A stretch of 35,078 nt of DNA from Candidatus Hydrogenedentota bacterium (GCA_903932505.1 CAIZGN010000659.1:1-35078); one strand, 5' to 3'. Shown: positions 7,701-14,945, counted from the stretch's first letter. Program-made: numbers and translations. The notes: generated from the letters alone by a model not told the origin.

Positions 7701-9865
7701 TGGGCATAGGCACGCCACGCCATATTGACATCGAGTATGGTTCCGTCTTCATCAATGACCGCGAGGTGCGCGTCCGTGGAATTGAAGACCCGCTGATTGA
7801 AATCCGCCTGCGCGGTCAGCGTCTCGTGGGCCAACTTGCTCTCGGTGACGTCCACACAGCTGCCGATGTAGCCGATAAAGTTACTGGCACCGTCAAAACG
7901 CGGCACACCGTTGTCTCGAACCCAGCGATACTCTCCGTTCGCCCGGCGCAAGCGGTACTCCATGAGGAATTCCCGCCGCATATCGAAGTGGCTATTGTAG
8001 ACATCAACGCAGCACCGCAAATCGTCCGGATGTACACCCTCAGTCCAACCCGAGCCCATTTCCTGCAAGAGGGTTCTTCCTGTGAATTCAAGCCATACCC
8101 GGTTGAAGTAGGTGCAACCCCTATCGGTTCCGGACATCCAGATGAGTACGGGGACGGTATCCGCCAAGTGCCGAAACCGCCGCTCGCTTTCCCGAACGGC
8201 TTCTTCCGCTAGCTTCTGGTTCGTGATGTCGTGCATGCAGAGCAGGAGGCTGGGCGCATCCGGCATTTCTATGCGCGCTGTTGAGGCCAGAATCACCAGA
8301 TCCCGTGGTTCTCCGTCACGAATCCAGGTGGCTTGGTGCTCAATATTCTGATGCCGGGTTCCTGTTGCAAGGGAATCTTCGAGGGATAAACGCAGTCGGC
8401 AATCGCCGCAGTGTCTGCTGAATCCACAGCCCCGGGGATCCTCCATGGCATTGATGCAACCAAAAATGCCGCAGGCGCGACCACCCACGAACTCACCTTC
8501 CTCAATCCCGGTGAACTCCGTGAAAGCGGGGTTGGCATGCAGCACCGTGCGATCACCGGTCATGATGCACATCATCGTGGGGGTGCTGTCGTAGATGGCC
8601 TTGATTTCCGCGCTATTGCGGGCGAGGGCTTCCTCCGCCTCTTTACTTTGGGTGATGTCGCGGCAAATGACATAGGTCTTTGCGTGGTTGCCTTCATTAT
8701 CGTAGAGAAATTTCGCGAGATCCTCGCGCCAGATGTAATGCCCGGCTTTATGTTGAACACGGTAGGTATACTGCAGACCGGGTTGCTTGGTTTCGATGGC
8801 GGCAAAGATGGAACGGAACAGGGGCTCCCGGTCTTCCGGGTGAATCATCGCGTAGATGCTCTCGCTGTCCCTGTCCACCTCTTCCTCCAAGGAATAGCCC
8901 AGTTGCCGGGCATAGGAGGGGGAAGCGTATAGAATTTTGTAGTCCGATGATATAACCAGAATGCCGTCGGAGGTGTTCTCGGCGATGAGCCGGAATTTTT
9001 CCTCGCTCTCGCGCAATTCCTGGGTTCGAATGTCGAGTTGGTCCTGTACACGGAGCAGGGTGCGCTCGCTTCGCGCTCGGTCGCACAGCTCAAGCAGATA
9101 ATCAGGCTCAAAAGGTTTGCGCAGGTAGGCGGCCGCACCTCGTTTCATCCAGTCCAGAGCGAGTTCCGGCTGCGGATTACTTGTCGTCATAATGCATACA
9201 CAATCGGGCTGCACGGCGCGCAAGGTGTCCAGCAAGCCGTCGCCCTTGCCGTCGGGAAGGTCGTAGTCCAGCACCGCGATTTCGTAGGCGGCCTTGGAAA
9301 TGGCGGCCTCTCCATCGCGGATGGTCTCGACCGTTTCAACAGTGCAATGGTGATTTGCAAATGATCGGCGCAGGATGGCGGCCAGACTGGCGTCCGTCTC
9401 CGCGAGCAGCACTCGAAGGGGATGTTGAAGCTGTCGTCCTTCGATAATGGCCCGAACCTGCTCCACAAACTGCCGTCCATCCACCGGGGAGGGTATGAAG
9501 GCCTCCGCCCCGAGGTCGACCGCGATTCGGCCGGTCTCATCGCCCGCAAAAATGGCGGAAACCACCAGGATGGGGATCGCGTTCAGGGCTTCGTATTCCT
9601 GGGAGCGCAGCAAACGGCAGAAACGCCAACCATCGATCCCCGGCATGTAGAGGTCGGTGACTACCAGATCGGGCAAAGACCGGGTGGGGTCATCCCCTTG
9701 GCGAATAGCCGCGCCCATTTCGGCGAGAGCGGCCTCCGCGCTCGTGAAACCGTGTGCGGACAGCCCGGCTTTGTGCACCAACTTGCACAGAATTCCCAGC
9801 TGGACGGGGTCATCGTTGACCACTACAGCGAAAGTTTCACTCTGATGTAGGGGTACAACGTCCAT
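4736..9865 (-). CDS. Hybrid sensor histidine kinase, REC-REC-PAS(x8)-HisKA-HATPase-REC
   Basis: This 1709-aa soluble kinase has no membrane segment. REC1 spans about 10-143 with phosphoacceptor Asp71, but the conserved Lys before Pro is replaced (Ser126). REC2 spans about 150-265 with Asp200 and Lys250. Eight PAS domains follow, starting near 290, 415, 560, 690, 820, 940, 1075 and 1200. PAS2 contains five cysteines (465, 470, 480, 486, 489) and PAS8 a CPGCP motif (Cys1254, Cys1257). The H-box is GGVAHDFNN with His1345; the N-box has Asn1457; the G1 and G2 boxes are DNGCGM (from Asp1500) and GKGTGLGL (1524-1531). The C-terminal REC has Asp1637 and Lys1687. The domain set indicates an intracellular sensor feeding a phosphorelay; the output partner is not in the window. 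It begins 43 bp after the sugar-transferase stop and ends 35 bp before the reductase start. Confidence 0.93.
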   Translation of the reverse strand: MDVVPLHQSETFAVVVNDDPVQLGILCKLVHKAGLSAHGFTSAEAALAEMGAAIRQGDDPTRSLPDLVVTDLYMPGIDGWRFCRLLRSQEYEALNAIPILVVSAIFAGDETGRIAVDLGAEAFIPSPVDGRQFVEQVRAIIEGRQLQHPLRVLLAETDASLAAILRRSFANHHCTVETVETIRDGEAAISKAAYEIAVLDYDLPDGKGDGLLDTLRAVQPDCVCIMTTSNPQPELALDWMKRGAAAYLRKPFEPDYLLELCDRARSERTLLRVQDQLDIRTQELRESEEKFRLIAENTSDGILVISSDYKILYASPSYARQLGYSLEEEVDRDSESIYAMIHPEDREPLFRSIFAAIETKQPGLQYTYRVQHKAGHYIWREDLAKFLYDNEGNHAKTYVICRDITQSKEAEEALARNSAEIKAIYDSTPTMMCIMTGDRTVLHANPAFTEFTGIEEGEFVGGRACGIFGCINAMEDPRGCGFSRHCGDCRLRLSLEDSLATGTRHQNIEHQATWIRDGEPRDLVILASTARIEMPDAPSLLLCMHDITNQKLAEEAVRESERRFRHLADTVPVLIWMSGTDRGCTYFNRVWLEFTGRTLLQEMGSGWTEGVHPDDLRCCVDVYNSHFDMRREFLMEYRLRRANGEYRWVRDNGVPRFDGASNFIGYIGSCVDVTESKLAHETLTAQADFNQRVFNSTDAHLAVIDEDGTILDVNMAWRAYAQGHKPETEDAWGVGANYFVEYDPSWGDTTSARETFEGIRAVQRGELPFFSLEYPCHAPDGRKSWFVLHAHPLQGRKGSALVWHTDVTDIKVAQYALKKSEEKYSQLIETSKEGIWIADKNFATTFVNTRLTEMFGYTQEEMLGKPVAFFLFDEDVEHQSQQIEQRMRGESEVYERRYRKKDGQPVWTITSASPLMSETGQFQGGFAMITDITLRKKAEDELRQFKTIFDTASFGAVISTLDGGLTYANSCFSNAHGYKPEELIGKSIKNLHTEEQFPHVERLLQQILSTGYMRPQEVWHLHRDGHTFPMMSTGNLVQDENGIPKYLASTALDITEHKRAEEELRALKLKVGEREIYSVLVESASDGFWLLDRDFNTIYVNPAITDMLGYSREEMIGRSWYEFGDPDWVARAKELEKRRETGVQESHTFLFVHKNGRKILTRLATTPLFETDGTFNGALGILSDITRQKEAEDALQIKDILNTIAQNSSIGMCLINPDFTVAWYNDLYGQWFGPLEGTKGRNCFEVFEGKAEICPGCPARVTFDTGKVVSSERIGVTTLAGPGRTVIVTTSPILDPNGHIIQVVEIAQDITTRARAEEERAHLEAQLQHAQKMESVGRLAGGVAHDFNNMLMVILGHAETALSRVEPAQPLHADLLEIIRAGERSADITRQLLAFARKQTIAPKVLDLNEALEGMLNMLRRLIGENIDFAWLPGRNLWPVRVDPSQIDQILANLCVNARDAIAGVGKITIETRNSTLDSTYCASHRGAVPGDYVHISVSDNGCGMNKDTLLHVFEPFFTTKGLGKGTGLGLATVYGAVKQNNGFLNVDSQPDQGTTFTIYLPRHIGMLEHAPAENPEEPARGGLETILLVEDEPAILRLAALSLEAQGYTVLAAATPREAIQLAEECVGNVDLLMTDVILPEMNGRDLAKHLLSLFPMMKRLFMSGYTADVIARHGVLDSGVHFIQKPFSMNTMAAKVHEMLSNDEEKA

Positions 9866-9908
9866 ACTTTATTTCGTGGCCTTTTTGTTATCCTAAAATG
9901 AGCAAGGG

Positions 9909-12512
9909 CTATGCCGCACCCCGGCCGTAGAAGACTTCCTTGAAAGTCTTGAACAGTATAATGAAGTCCTGCGAGAGAGTCCAAGTATCAATGTACTGAA
10001 GATCCAGACCCACCCACTCCTCAAAGCCGACATCACTACGGCCACTGACCTGCCAGAGGCCCGTCATGCCGGGCCGGACACTCAGTCGCCGACGTTGTGC
10101 CCAGGTATACCGCACCACCTCCGAGTACACCGGTGGGCGGGGCCCCACGAGGCTCATCTGACCGGTCCAAACATTGATGAGCTGCGGGAATTCATCAAGA
10201 CTGTGCTTGCGCATGAATCCGCCAATGCGCGTCAGGCGGGGATCATTCCGAATTTTGAAAACCGGGCCGTCGGCCTCATTCAGTGCTTCCAATTCCTTTT
10301 TCAGCGCCTCTGCGTTCGGCACCATGGTGCGGAACTTGATCATCTTGAAGCGACGCTGGTTTTGGCCGATGCGCTCCTGGAGGAAGAACATGGGGCCTTT
10401 GGAGTCCAGTTTGATGAGGATGCCCACGGCGAAAAACACCGGAAGCAACGGAATTAGCAGCAGGGTGGACAAGGTGAGATCGACCATGCGCTTGATCGCC
10501 AGCCAGAACTGGGTCTCAGGAACCGCCGAAAGCGAAATAACAGGGAGATCGTCCACATACATGAGTTGATTGCTGGCCACCTTCAGTCGAAACAGATCCG
10601 CCGGGACGGCAAGCGAAATCCCGTGCTGCTCGCAGGTATGAACCATGCCCTGGATGGCCTCATAAAAGGAACGCAGCGGAAGACCCACGAAGACTTCGTG
10701 CAGCGACTCCCGGGTGATGCACGTTTGCAGCTGTTCGATGCCGCCCAACCGGGGGATGCCAAGCGCTTCAAACTGCGGACAGCGTTCCGCCTCGTCCTCG
10801 AGAATACCGACGATGGAATAAGCGTGTCGCCGCGAGTGCAGCAGCGTTTCCGCGAGCTGACGGGTGCGATCGTTGGCTCCCGCCAGAATCAGGCGTCGCT
10901 GGAAGTAGCCCCGACGTTGGAGCAGGGCGATTGCGCTGCGGAACAGCACACGTGCCCCAATAAGGGCCAACGGGGTGTACAGGCAGAACATGAGAAGGAA
11001 ATGTCGGTTGATGGGGGTCTGGGAAAACAAAGCCACAGTCACTGTGCCGTAGACCAGGGCACTTCCCACCGCTTTGGTTATTGCGAGCAAATAATCGTTC
11101 AGATTACCCGGTCGCCACACCCGGAAGACTCGCTGGTCGATAGCCGCTACATACCAAAGGGCCAAAAAGAGCAGGAGGTACGGTGCATGACGCCACAGAT
11201 GGGCCTCGTAGGTGCTGTTCCACGCAAGCGAGTCATACGCAGCCCAAACAAAGGTCAAGGATATGGCCAGTCCGTCCAGAAGTGCCATCAGGATGCGAAT
11301 TTTCGGGATATGGAAGCGTGATTGGGGTGCCTGCGACCCTTCTCCAGCCCCGGCAGGAGCGGGGATAGGCGTTTGCTCGTTTTGGGATCGCTTTCCCCAA
11401 GGAATCCAAGCCTCCAGGGCCTCAGGCAGCTCGTGCAGCGAATAGCGTCGAAGCACGGCCCCGAGCGGCGTGACCGGCGGGGGGGCTTTTTCATCACTTG
11501 CACCGTCCGCAGTCCCGTGTCCCGGGCAGAAGGCCCGCGTCCTAAAGCGCAGTCTGCCGCGAGTCTCCGCAGGCCATTCGCGCACAAACACCGGACCCGG
11601 TGATGTCAGTTTGACCAGCAGCGCCGTGAGCAGAAGAACGGGGGAGAGGAAGACCACCAACATGGTGGCGGCCAGCCACTCTGAAATTTTCTGCAGGTCG
11701 AAGTGTGCTTGAATGTTCCGCCGGGATAAGGTGAGCAGGGGAATGTCCTCGAGCCGGAACACTTCGCACCGGGAAGTCCCTGCGAGAAACAAGTCGCCAA
11801 CCAGACGCACCGAAACGCCAACGCCTTCGCATAGGTAAGCAATGTCTTGAACCTTCTCATACTGGGAACGCAGCGGCAGGGTGACGTAGACCACGTCCAC
11901 CACCTCGTCGGTAAGGAGCCGCTCCAGTTCCTGGATGGGGCCAAGATAGGGAACCCCGTAGCCCTGCAGTTCGTCCTGCCGCTCGGGCTCATCCTCAAGA
12001 ATGCCGGATATGTGGAATCCATACTGTTCATGGGACAGGATCACCCGAAGGAGGGCCTGCGTGCGCTCGTTGGCTCCCACGATCACGACTTGGCGGTAAT
12101 TGTAGCCGCGTCCCCGCAAACCCCAAAGACTTAAGCGAGCCGCCAGACGGAACAGCAAGAGGAATGCGATGGAAAAGAGGCCGAAGAGGCTCGCGAAAGC
12201 GCGATCAATGCCAGCAGGGCTCAGCAGCGCAAACATGAAGACCGAAAGCAAGACCGCTGTAAACGCGGCGCGCGCCACATCGGTCAACTGGGGAACCAGC
12301 GCGTCACTGCGTCGCGAAAGATAAAGGCGCTGGTCAACGGCATGCAGATACCAAGAGGCGAGGAGGATGATAAACCAAGAGAGGCGTCCAGACAACGGCT
12401 CATCCGGCAACGTCAACCAAGAGGCAAGCAGATAGGCGATCCCAATACACCCGGCTTCAATGATCACAGGCACCAATGCGAGAACGGCATTCTGCCGACG
12501 AGCGTACGGCAT
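9909..12512 (-). CDS. Polyprenyl-phosphate glycosylphosphotransferase, internally duplicated
   Basis: At 867 aa this is almost twice the usual 450-500 aa. Each half repeats the PHPT plan: several N-terminal membrane helices (about 10-130 and 405-530), a Rossmann-like domain (VVIVGANERTQ at 142 and LILAGANDRTR at 541), another helix, then the sugar-phosphate transferase module. The C-terminal module is intact: FKMIKFRTM (722-730), the catalytic pair Asp773-Glu774 in SLDEFPQL, SLVGPRP (787-793) and RPGMTGLWQVSGRSD (813-827). The N-terminal module is reduced: the equivalent of SLDE is SLHE (His360), and SLVGPRP and RPGMTGLWQ are missing. The working half should transfer a hexose-1-phosphate to undecaprenyl phosphate at the inner membrane, starting exopolysaccharide or glycan synthesis. 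The start has GGAG eight bases upstream and a sigma70-like promoter at 12614-12642. Confidence 0.9.
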   Translation of the reverse strand: MPYARRQNAVLALVPVIIEAGCIGIAYLLASWLTLPDEPLSGRLSWFIILLASWYLHAVDQRLYLSRRSDALVPQLTDVARAAFTAVLLSVFMFALLSPAGIDRAFASLFGLFSIAFLLLFRLAARLSLWGLRGRGYNYRQVVIVGANERTQALLRVILSHEQYGFHISGILEDEPERQDELQGYGVPYLGPIQELERLLTDEVVDVVYVTLPLRSQYEKVQDIAYLCEGVGVSVRLVGDLFLAGTSRCEVFRLEDIPLLTLSRRNIQAHFDLQKISEWLAATMLVVFLSPVLLLTALLVKLTSPGPVFVREWPAETRGRLRFRTRAFCPGHGTADGASDEKAPPPVTPLGAVLRRYSLHELPEALEAWIPWGKRSQNEQTPIPAPAGAGEGSQAPQSRFHIPKIRILMALLDGLAISLTFVWAAYDSLAWNSTYEAHLWRHAPYLLLFLALWYVAAIDQRVFRVWRPGNLNDYLLAITKAVGSALVYGTVTVALFSQTPINRHFLLMFCLYTPLALIGARVLFRSAIALLQRRGYFQRRLILAGANDRTRQLAETLLHSRRHAYSIVGILEDEAERCPQFEALGIPRLGGIEQLQTCITRESLHEVFVGLPLRSFYEAIQGMVHTCEQHGISLAVPADLFRLKVASNQLMYVDDLPVISLSAVPETQFWLAIKRMVDLTLSTLLLIPLLPVFFAVGILIKLDSKGPMFFLQERIGQNQRRFKMIKFRTMVPNAEALKKELEALNEADGPVFKIRNDPRLTRIGGFMRKHSLDEFPQLINVWTGQMSLVGPRPPVYSEVVRYTWAQRRRLSVRPGMTGLWQVSGRSDVGFEEWVGLDLQYIDTWTLSQDFIILFKTFKEVFYGRGAA

Positions 12513-12613
12513 GGTTTATCTCCAGTTCTAGGACGGATCAACTTTCAATAATCCGCCAAAATTTCCACATGCCGACGCCACCTTGCCGGCTCCCTGTCTC
12601 CACCAACCTATGT

Positions 12614-12642
12614 ACTTTACCGGTAATTAGCCCCGGTGTCAA
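12614..12642 (-). promoter_or_regulatory. Probable sigma70 promoter for the sugar-transferase run
   Basis: On the minus strand, TTGACA (12642-12637) is followed after exactly 17 bases by TAAAGT (12619-12614). The -35 hexamer is consensus and the -10 matches 4 of 6. A transcript would start near 12607 and have a leader of about 95 bases before the ATG at 12512. The site lies downstream of the hairpin at 12688-12724, so the transferase gene is probably transcribed independently of the two small peptide genes. Confidence 0.6.
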
Positions 12643-12687
12643 ATCTGGGAAAATCTGCATTGACCACGCGGAACCGCAACAATAGGC

Positions 12688-12724
12688 AGACCCCTCGAAG
12701 CCGGAAGACCGGCTCGAGGGGTCT
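12688..12724 (-). terminator. Strong hairpin behind the Gly-Thr peptide genes
   Basis: The arms GACCCCTCGA and GCCGG pair with CCGGC and TCGAGGGGTC, with a single bulged base and an AAGA/TCTT loop, giving about 15 base pairs. It lies about 22 bases past the stop of the second peptide gene and before the promoter of the next gene, which is where a terminator is expected. The run of U that would make it a classic intrinsic terminator is poor on the minus strand, so it could instead be an mRNA 3' stabiliser or an attenuator. Confidence 0.6.
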
Positions 12725-12745
12725 TGATAAAATCAATAAAAACTA

Positions 12746-12976
12746 TTAGGCGCCGGTGCCCGTGCCCGTTCCCGATCCCGTGCCCGTGTTGGTTCCGGTA
12801 CTGGTTCCCGAGCCTGAGTTGGAACCATCAAAGACTCCTGCTTTCCACGGGGACTGCCGCCCGGCAAGCAGGATGCGATCGATAATCATGGTGGTTGATT
12901 CCAACTTGATCTGAAAGTTGGAGGTGGCCTTCTGGGGACTGCGACTCACCGCGTATATATGCCGTTGGATCTTCAT
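12746..12976 (-). CDS. Small Gly-Thr-repeat peptide, second of a tandem pair
   Basis: This 76-aa product is not a family I recognise. It has a basic start (MKIQRHIYAVSRSPQK), a middle with a short hydrophobic stretch (TTMIIDRILLAG, about 28-39), then FDGSN, and ends in about 24 residues of alternating Gly with Thr or Ser, including GTSTGTN. The repeat codons vary at the third base (GGC, GGA; ACC, ACG), as expected if the peptide sequence is kept rather than the DNA being a simple slippage tract. AAGGA lies eight bases before the ATG. It begins 20 bp after the first peptide's stop. No signal peptide, Cys or known RiPP core is visible. The role is unknown; a Thr/Ser-rich tail beside a sugar-transferase gene could be a glycosylation target, but that is speculation. 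Confidence 0.65.
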   Translation of the reverse strand: MKIQRHIYAVSRSPQKATSNFQIKLESTTMIIDRILLAGRQSPWKAGVFDGSNSGSGTSTGTNTGTGSGTGTGTGA

Positions 12977-12996
12977 TCGTTTATTCCTTGTTTATG

Positions 12997-13203
12997 TCAA
13001 GAGGTCTTGCGGAAGACCCAAACAACCATTTGATCCGTAAGAGCGATCAGGAAGTTCTTCAGGTAGGCAAAGTTTGAACCACTGAAGGTACCACCGGAAC
13101 CCGAGTTGGTCCCCGTGCTCGTCCCTGTACCCGTGCCCGTGCCCGTACCGGTGCCCGACGAGGCCAACAAGGGTCTCCTGCTAATCAGCTGGTGATGTTT
13201 CAT
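12997..13203 (-). CDS. Small Gly-Thr-repeat peptide, first of a tandem pair
   Basis: This 68-aa product is of unknown family. It has a basic leader (MKHHQLISRRPLLASS), then about ten Gly-Thr/Ser dipeptides including GTSTGTN, then FSGSN, and a C-terminal hydrophobic segment ending LTDQMVVWVFRKTS. The elements match those of the next gene, but their order differs: here the repeat precedes the hydrophobic segment, there it follows. The frame is open for 27 more codons upstream, but the chosen ATG has AGAGGAG ten bases ahead (13214-13220), while the upstream ATG has no ribosome binding site. Repeat codons use GGC, GGT, GGG and ACC, ACG, ACA, so synonymous positions have diverged. A TTGACA-N17-TATGAA promoter lies about 140 bases upstream. 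Confidence 0.65.
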   Translation of the reverse strand: MKHHQLISRRPLLASSGTGTGTGTGTGTSTGTNSGSGGTFSGSNFAYLKNFLIALTDQMVVWVFRKTS

Positions 13204-13213
13204 GTACGCTTTT

Positions 13214-13220
13214 CTCCTCT
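13214..13220 (-). promoter_or_regulatory. Ribosome binding site fixing the start of the first peptide
   Basis: AGAGGAG on the minus strand lies ten bases before the ATG at 13203. It favours the 68-aa form over a 95-aa form starting at 13284, which has no Shine-Dalgarno match. Confidence 0.6.
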
Positions 13221-13340
13221 TTGCCAACCGTTTGCCGTGGCGTTCTGCCAGGCCCTCCATTGCGCGTGGCGCCATACTCACCATGCGGGCTCGCGCGCCA
13301 TTCCCGGAAACGCATCTTCCGTATACTCTACTATAGCCTG

Positions 13341-13369
13341 TTCATACCATGCAAGCGAAAATTTGTCAA
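13341..13369 (-). promoter_or_regulatory. Sigma70-like promoter for the peptide pair
   Basis: On the minus strand, TTGACA (13369-13364) and TATGAA (13346-13341) are separated by exactly 17 bases. The -35 is consensus and the -10 is 4 of 6. The site lies past the sugar-kinase stop at 13437 in an AT-rich stretch that differs from its surroundings. The predicted leader to the ATG at 13203 is about 130 bases, long enough for leader-level control, though I see no clear riboswitch. Confidence 0.65.
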
Positions 13370-13436
13370 GTATTTTCTTTCCGCTGTTTATTTTTTTTGC
13401 CCATTGGATAGGCCAAAGCTCCACACGATTCTAAGG

Positions 13437-14945
13437 CTAGGGCAAGGGTGGACGGAGGATACTGCGCAACTGCGGCCACAATGTCAAGTATCGGGCATAC
13501 CGCTCCCGATACAAGGCCACCCCATTTTCATTAGGCTCGAAGCGATCACCGGTCTGTACCGCGATTGCCGTGGCCTCTTCCACCGAGTGGTAGATACCGG
13601 TGGCCGCGCCCGCGAGCAGGGCCGCACCCAAAGCGCCACCCTCCGGCATGGCTGTCCGGACCAGCGTGCGGCCAAAGATGTCCGCGCAAATCTGGAGCCA
13701 TGCATCGGAGTGACTGCCGCCGCCCACCGCCCGGAATTCATCCACCCGGATGCCCGTCTCGGGGAGACGTTCCAAGCATGAGCGCAAATAATACACCGCC
13801 CCTTCCATCAGGGCGCGAAGAATCTCGCCGCGCAGCGTTTCAAGTCGAAGACCGAGAATCAGTCCGGACGAATCGGCAATAAACTCCGGCGGACCGGTTG
13901 GCGAGAAATGGGGGAGAACCAGCAGGTCTCCGGGACGGTCGGGGATTTCCTTCAGGAGCGTCTCATAAACATTTCGCCCTTCACGTTGTGCTACGCGATG
14001 TTCCTCGGACGCGAAGGTGTCCCGATACCACTTCAGCAGCGCACCGCCTTCATTGTAGATAAAGCACAGGTGACGTCCCGGTGCGGCGTGGTGCTCAGTA
14101 TTCAAGCCCTGCGGAATCATCAGGTGTGCGGCGGGACGGTGCGAAAACACCGGCGCCACGCAGAAAACGGTTCCCATGCCCAGCATTGCCTGCCCCTCGC
14201 TGATCGCGCCGCAACCCAGCGCGTTGACGCACTGGTCGTGCGCGCCGGAAACAAGCTGAACCCCCTTGGGCAGCCCCAGCGCATCCGCCATCGCATCGGA
14301 AACCGTCCCGGTAACGGTGCCCGGTGGAACCACCGCTGGGAGTTTTTCCAAATCCGCCCCGGCCCAGCACGCGAGTTCATCGGACCACGCGCCGCGTGTG
14401 AGGTCGAACAGCAGCGTGCGGTTGGCCAGGCAATAATCCACCAAGGGCTCGCCGCCCAAAAGAAAGGATACACAGGCACCCCAGTGAAAAAACTTGAAGG
14501 TTTCCCCGTACAACGCTGGCTGATGTTCCCGGGTCCATAAGAGCTTCGTGAGCGAATAATGATTGCCGAGCGTGTTGCCATTGATTTCATAAAGACGTCG
14601 GGCGTCTAGACCCTCCGACAAGGCGGGCAGGTAAGTCGCTCCGCGCGCATCGGCGTTGAGCAGAGATGGGCCCAGAATACGGCGGTCGGCTGACACCGGC
14701 ACCACCGCCTCGCCCAGCGACCCCACTGAAATCGCGCTTACCGGATCGGACGAGGTTCCAGAAACCGCCTCCCGGATCGCCGATTGCACGTCGCGCCATA
14801 CGCGGTGTGCGTCCAGTTCTGCCTGACCGGGAGCGGGACGGTCAATAGGGTACTCACGGTAGGCCTGCCCGAGCAGCTCGCCATCCGCCGAGAAAACAGC
14901 GGCCTTGCAACCGCTGGTTCCCACGTCGATCCCCATCAAGCTCAT
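13437..14945 (-). CDS. FGGY-family carbohydrate kinase (xylulokinase-like)
   Basis: This 502-aa protein has the normal FGGY length. The N-terminal actin-like fold begins GIDVGTSGCKAAVF (5-18, phosphate 1). The catalytic base is Asp237 in SGAHDQ. The second nucleotide-binding region is AVGGGSHSDAWLQICADIFG (406-425), followed by EGGALGAALLAG (435-446). It phosphorylates a ketose or polyol with ATP in the cytoplasm. The sugar is not certain: the N-terminal substrate loop reads SVGSLGEA rather than the GQMHG of typical xylulokinases. Its ATG overlaps the stop of the upstream aldolase by 4 bp, which implies translational coupling and a shared pathway in which the kinase supplies the sugar phosphate that the aldolase splits. 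Confidence 0.88.
   Translation of the reverse strand: MSLMGIDVGTSGCKAAVFSADGELLGQAYREYPIDRPAPGQAELDAHRVWRDVQSAIREAVSGTSSDPVSAISVGSLGEAVVPVSADRRILGPSLLNADARGATYLPALSEGLDARRLYEINGNTLGNHYSLTKLLWTREHQPALYGETFKFFHWGACVSFLLGGEPLVDYCLANRTLLFDLTRGAWSDELACWAGADLEKLPAVVPPGTVTGTVSDAMADALGLPKGVQLVSGAHDQCVNALGCGAISEGQAMLGMGTVFCVAPVFSHRPAAHLMIPQGLNTEHHAAPGRHLCFIYNEGGALLKWYRDTFASEEHRVAQREGRNVYETLLKEIPDRPGDLLVLPHFSPTGPPEFIADSSGLILGLRLETLRGEILRALMEGAVYYLRSCLERLPETGIRVDEFRAVGGGSHSDAWLQICADIFGRTLVRTAMPEGGALGAALLAGAATGIYHSVEEATAIAVQTGDRFEPNENGVALYRERYARYLTLWPQLRSILRPPLP

Noticed and set aside
6788-8212. Long plus-strand open frame (474 codons) opposite the sensor kinase
   Set aside because: It is antisense to well-conserved PAS domains and shows no family signature or ribosome binding site.
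13081-13170. Hexamer-like CCCGTG/CCCGTA repeats as a CRISPR or simple microsatellite
   Set aside because: Units are six bases with no spacers, and they stay in frame as Gly-Thr codons with third-base variation, so they are better read as coding.
13204-13284. Longer 95-aa form of the first Gly-Thr peptide
   Set aside because: The upstream ATG lacks a Shine-Dalgarno match, while the ATG at 13203 has AGAGGAG. It is not fully excluded.
13371-13430. Terminator for the sugar kinase at the poly-T stretch
   Set aside because: The T-run is on the plus strand, the wrong orientation for the minus-strand kinase gene, and only a 4-bp stem is nearby.
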